Source: DASXSB01 sp036506275
Lineage (GTDB): Bacteria; Methylomirabilota; Methylomirabilia; Rokubacteriales; CSP1-6
DNA: 17,199 nt
Direction of reading: 5' to 3'
Assembly: GCA_036506275.1 (NCBI GenBank)
Contig: DASXSB010000041.1
Location: 1-17,199, forward strand
Part shown: piece by piece, positions 14,423 to 17,199 of the stretch
Position numbering within the stretch: the first letter of the stretch is position 1
Layout: the number at the start of each line of letters is the position of its first letter
The notes under the pieces: model-generated
Told to the model about the DNA's origin: nothing
The model's database searches: none
The model's input: only the letters and a program-made list of their open reading frames with translations
Position numbers and translations under genes: made by a program

Positions 14423-17199
14423 CTATCTATTCGCGAATCGCGCCGTCACCGACTTGGCCGCGTCCATGGTTACTGTGCACGCGCCCGTGCCGCTGCACGC
14501 GCCAGTCCATTCCACGAACCGGGCGTTGTTTCGGTTAGGTACGGCCGTGAGGGTCACGACGGTGCCCTGGGCGTACGCCGCCGAACAGCTGTTCCCACAA
14601 TTTATGCCTGCCGGCGAGCTCGTCACGGAGCCCGGCCCGGATCTCGAGACCGTCAACGTGAACGACGTCACCGGAGGAGGCGATTGCGCACCGCCATTGA
14701 TAGTGAAGGTGAGGGCGTTCGACGTCTGGCCGTCGGGATTCACGACGGTGACCTGCGGCGTGCCCTGGGTGGCGATGTCGCTGGCCGGGATCGTGGCCGT
14801 GAGCTGCGTCCCGCTCACGAACGTCGTCGTGCGGGTGCCACCATTCCAGCGCACGACGGCTCCGCTGACGAAGTTCGTCCCGTTAACCGTCAGCGTGAAG
14901 CCGGGACCGCCCGCCGTCGCGCTGTTCGGCGCCAGCGAGGTGAGCGTTGCGGCTGGTGGTGGTGCGGTCCCCGATACCGTCGCGGTCCCAGACGCCCTCG
15001 AGCCGTCCGCGAACGTCGCCGTCAGTGTCAGCGTCGTTCCCGAGAGGAAGAGCGAGTTCTGAAAGTCGGCGGCGAACACGACGAAGCTGCCGCCGTCCGC
15101 CACCTGGGCGTTCACGGCCATCGTGCTCGGATTGTTGAGCAGCGGGCCATCGAGGGTGGCGGCCATGCCCAGCGCCCAGTTGATGGTGGCGCCGTCCGTC
15201 TCCCAGATCCCGCCCGCGCTACCCCGCAAATCCAGCCGCGTGATCGTGCGGCCGCCGGTCGCCGCCAATGTTGCCGTCAACGTGCCGTCGAGCACGCCGT
15301 CGGGGCCGAGGGCGAGGTTGTCCTGACCCACGCGATCCCGCACCTTGCCGTTGTAGACGACGCTGAGCGCCGGTGTTCCCCCCGCGGGGGGGGCCGCGGC
15401 GCCGACGGTCGTGGTCGCCGAGGTGCCGGAGCCATCGGCGAAGGTCGCCGTGAGCGTCAACGTGGTCCCGGACGGGAAGAGCGAGTTCTGAAAGTCGGCG
15501 GCGAACACGACGAAGCTGCCGCCGTCCGCTACCTGGGCGTTGACGGCCATGGTGCTCGGATTGTTGAGGAGCGGGGAGTCCAGCGTCGTCGCCATGCCGA
15601 GCGCCCAGTTGACATTGGCGCCGTCGGTCTCCCAGATCCCGCCCGTGCTGGTCCGCAAGTCGAGGCGCGTGATCGTGCGACCGCCGGCCGCCGCCAGCGT
15701 CGCCGTCAACGTGCCGTCGACCACGCCGTCGGGGCCGAGGGCGAGGTTGCCCTGGCCCACGCGATCCCGGACCTTGCCGTTGTAGACGAGGCTGAGGGCC
15801 GCCGGCGTCGCCGGCGGTACCGGTCGCACCGCGGCGCCGCCGAGCTCCACGATCTTTGCCACTGACGGCACGCCGTTGCTATTGAGGATGAAGAGCATGT
15901 AATAGCCGGGCGGCGCCTGATTTGGGTTCGGAGGCGCGGTGACCTGCACGCCTCCCGACGCCGCCGAGAATGTGAGCTGCTTGTAGCGCTGGCCGATGTT
16001 GAAGGCATGCGTCACCGAGGTCACACGGATCATGCTGACTTTCGCGATCCCCGTGTCCGGCGTCGCCACGAAGAACGACTGCCCGTAGCCAATGCTAGTG
16101 GGAGCGGACGTGATCGAAGGCCGCGCCCCTTTGAACAGATATGGCGGCGAGAAGATCTCGGTGTCGGGGTAGCCGTTGCCGCCCATGCTGAGCACGCGGC
16201 CATCGGGCAGGAGCACGGTCGTCGAGTGATACAGGCGCGGGATCGTGGCGCTGGCGAGCGTGGTCCACTGTTCGGTCGCCGGATCCCAGAGCTCTGCCGC
16301 GTACACGGCGCCGCCGGGGTCGTTGAAGCCGGGTCCGCCTGTTCCGCCCGTCACCAGGACCTTGCCGTCCGGTAGCATCACGGCGTTGAGCTGCCGCCGC
16401 GCGAACCGCATGGAGCCGACGAGGCGCCATACCGGCGAGGGTTGATTGAGGTCGATGACCTCCGCGGTGTTCAACGGCGGATCCGCGCCGCCGCCCATGG
16501 TGAGCACCTTGCCGTCGGCGTACATCACTGCCGAGCCATAGTCACGCTGCCGGTCCGTACGATTGGCCACGAACGTCCACGCGCCCGCCCCCGAAGTATC
16601 GAGATAGCGGGTGTTGACGCTCGGTCCCGCCATGAACACCTGGCCATTGGCCGCCAGGAACATCATCGGGTAGAGGTCGAGGACGAGCTGGGCGTTCGTG
16701 AGAAAGCGCCAGCTGTTCGTCGCGAGCTGATACACCTGGGGGAGCGCGTCGTTGCCGACGGTGAGATCGATGGTGCCGGACGTGACGAGGACGTCACCGT
16801 TGCCCAGCAGAGTCGCGGTGGGGTACCAGCGGCCCGCGTTCATGTTGGGCAGCCGCGTCCATGCATTCGCGAACGGGTCGTAGATCGACGCGTTGGGGAG
16901 ACCGACGTTGTTGTCGATATGGCCCCCGACCACGAACAGCCGTCCGTCGGCGAGGAAGTCATGCCCGACGCAAAACGTGTTGTATCCGGGCATGGCCAAT
17001 GCGCTGACGTTCCCCGTGGCCGGATCCCACACCCGGGTGGTGTCGTCACCCGAGATCCCACCATCGCCCGACCAGATCATCACCTTCCCCGTGGGCAGGA
17101 AATGCGAGTGCACCGGATAGTACGCCGCCCCCTGGGGCGTCGGCGGCAGCGGCGTCACTGTCTGCCATTGCCCGGTGATGTTCGTTTGCCCGGAGACCA
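14423..17199 (-). CDS. Secreted galactose oxidase/glyoxal oxidase-like copper radical oxidase, N terminus cut by window edge
   Basis: The frame is open to 17199, giving 924 visible codons; the true start and signal peptide lie outside. Residues here are numbered from the GTG codon at 17158. Kelch-type blades fill about 10-340, followed by a galactose-oxidase C-terminal E-set domain (DUF1929) at about 346-440. The copper-radical site is complete: Cys63 (F-C-V-G-H) and Tyr112 (G-R-W-Y-P-T) correspond to the cross-linked Cys-Tyr, Tyr310-His311 (R-L-Y-H-S-T) and His384 (V-T-H-A-F-N) to the other ligands. Such enzymes oxidise primary alcohols or aldehydes with O2 to give H2O2. Next come two near-identical modules of about 135 residues (455-589, 598-732), an IPT/TIG domain (736-820) and a C-terminal repeat domain (833-909) with Cys854, 858, 888 and 894. 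The modular tail suggests surface or polysaccharide attachment. The substrate is unknown. Confidence 0.88.
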   Translation of the reverse strand, partial: VSGQTNITGQWQTVTPLPPTPQGAAYYPVHSHFLPTGKVMIWSGDGGISGDDTTRVWDPATGNVSALAMPGYNTFCVGHDFLADGRLFVVGGHIDNNVGLPNASIYDPFANAWTRLPNMNAGRWYPTATLLGNGDVLVTSGTIDLTVGNDALPQVYQLATNSWRFLTNAQLVLDLYPMMFLAANGQVFMAGPSVNTRYLDTSGAGAWTFVANRTDRQRDYGSAVMYADGKVLTMGGGADPPLNTAEVIDLNQPSPVWRLVGSMRFARRQLNAVMLPDGKVLVTGGTGGPGFNDPGGAVYAAELWDPATEQWTTLASATIPRLYHSTTVLLPDGRVLSMGGNGYPDTEIFSPPYLFKGARPSITSAPTSIGYGQSFFVATPDTGIAKVSMIRVTSVTHAFNIGQRYKQLTFSAASGGVQVTAPPNPNQAPPGYYMLFILNSNGVPSVAKIVELGGAAVRPVPPATPAALSLVYNGKVRDRVGQGNLALGPDGVVDGTLTATLAAAGGRTITRLDLRTSTGGIWETDGANVNWALGMATTLDSPLLNNPSTMAVNAQVADGGSFVVFAADFQNSLFPSGTTLTLTATFADGSGTSATTTVGAAAPPAGGTPALSVVYNGKVRDRVGQDNLALGPDGVLDGTLTATLAATGGRTITRLDLRGSAGGIWETDGATINWALGMAATLDGPLLNNPSTMAVNAQVADGGSFVVFAADFQNSLFLSGTTLTLTATFADGSRASGTATVSGTAPPPAATLTSLAPNSATAGGPGFTLTVNGTNFVSGAVVRWNGGTRTTTFVSGTQLTATIPASDIATQGTPQVTVVNPDGQTSNALTFTINGGAQSPPPVTSFTLTVSRSGPGSVTSSPAGINCGNSCSAAYAQGTVVTLTAVPNRNNARFVEWTGACSGTGACTVTMDAAKSVTARFANR
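14963..15367 (-). repeat. Second (C-terminal) copy of the duplicated module in the oxidase
   Basis: This copy encodes about residues 598-732 of the oxidase, beginning near V-Y-N-G-K-V-R-D-R-V and ending before the Pro-rich linker to the TIG domain. It aligns without gaps to the copy at 15392-15796, offset by 429 bases. By eye about nine of ten bases agree, including identical runs of around 50 bases near 15053-15105. Confidence 0.85.
15392..15796 (-). repeat. First (N-terminal) copy of the duplicated module in the oxidase
   Basis: This copy encodes about residues 455-589. It has a beta-rich, Gly/Asp/Thr-rich pattern (L-A-L-G-P-D-G, G-G-R-T-I-T-R-L-D-L-R, G-I-W-E-T-D-G, F-A-A-D-F-Q-N-S-L-F). 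I do not recognise the domain with certainty; it looks like an Ig-like or carbohydrate-binding extension. Base-level similarity to the second copy indicates a recent duplication or ongoing gene conversion. Confidence 0.85.

Noticed and set aside
14351..15865. A 504-codon plus-strand frame with internal repeats
   Set aside because: Its apparent repeats are the antisense image of the duplicated module in the oxidase gene. The minus-strand protein has recognised domains and catalytic residues.
1..17199. tRNA or rRNA genes, CRISPR arrays, insertion sequences, attachment sites
   Set aside because: Reading found no cloverleaf with conserved tRNA boxes, no rRNA-like sequence, no regularly spaced short direct repeats with unique spacers, and no transposase or integrase motifs.

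Overview
The window is uniformly GC-rich, densely coded bacterial chromosomal DNA. Adjacent genes are separated by only a few bases to about 160 bases. The gene content (two family-5 oligopeptide-type ABC importers, an F420-type luciferase-like oxidoreductase, an SDR dehydrogenase, a Baeyer-Villiger-type monooxygenase and a secreted copper radical oxidase) suggests a free-living soil or sediment heterotroph. Candidate groups are high-GC environmental lineages such as Rokubacteria/Methylomirabilota, Proteobacteria or Actinobacteria. The sequence alone does not settle which, and this placement is inference. No rRNA, tRNA, CRISPR array, integrase, transposase or phage gene was seen.

Layout. (1) Positions 1-3533, minus strand: an importer operon in the order substrate-binding protein, DppB-type permease, DppC-type permease, then the first 29 codons of a DppD-type ATPase cut by the left edge. 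A good sigma70-type promoter lies at 3586-3614. (2) Positions 3632-5425, minus strand: a putative glycolipid-binding protein (DUF1089 family) followed by an MFS exporter whose 5' end looks frameshifted. (3) Position 5584 onward, plus strand: an N-formylglutamate amidohydrolase, convergent with a minus-strand double-hotdog thioesterase (6445-7233). (4) Positions 7359-8983, plus strand: an LLM-class flavin/F420 oxidoreductase and an SDR dehydrogenase, five bases apart. (5) Positions 9144-12619, plus strand: a second importer operon (binding protein, DppB, DppC) with a recognisable promoter but no ATPase. A GTG-started flavin monooxygenase follows it (12714-14315). (6) Positions 14423-17199, minus strand: a large secreted galactose-oxidase/glyoxal-oxidase-like protein, cut at its N terminus by the right edge. 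It carries a recently duplicated beta-rich module, an IPT/TIG domain and a C-terminal Cys-containing repeat.

How the genes may work together. The two ABC operons import small peptides or similar solutes. The second lacks an ATPase and presumably borrows one, perhaps the DppD/DppF pair that begins at the left edge. The cytoplasmic enzymes (thioesterase, LLM oxidoreductase, SDR, Baeyer-Villiger-type monooxygenase) would suit oxidative breakdown of ketones, alicyclic compounds or acyl-CoA intermediates, but their co-location is the only evidence for a shared pathway.

No clearly new biological system is visible. The points most worth a second look are the intact copper-radical active site on a modular secreted protein with a near-identical internal duplication, the apparent frameshift at the MFS start, the ATPase-less importer beside a monooxygenase, the perfect dyads at several promoter -35 regions, and three starts that look leaderless.
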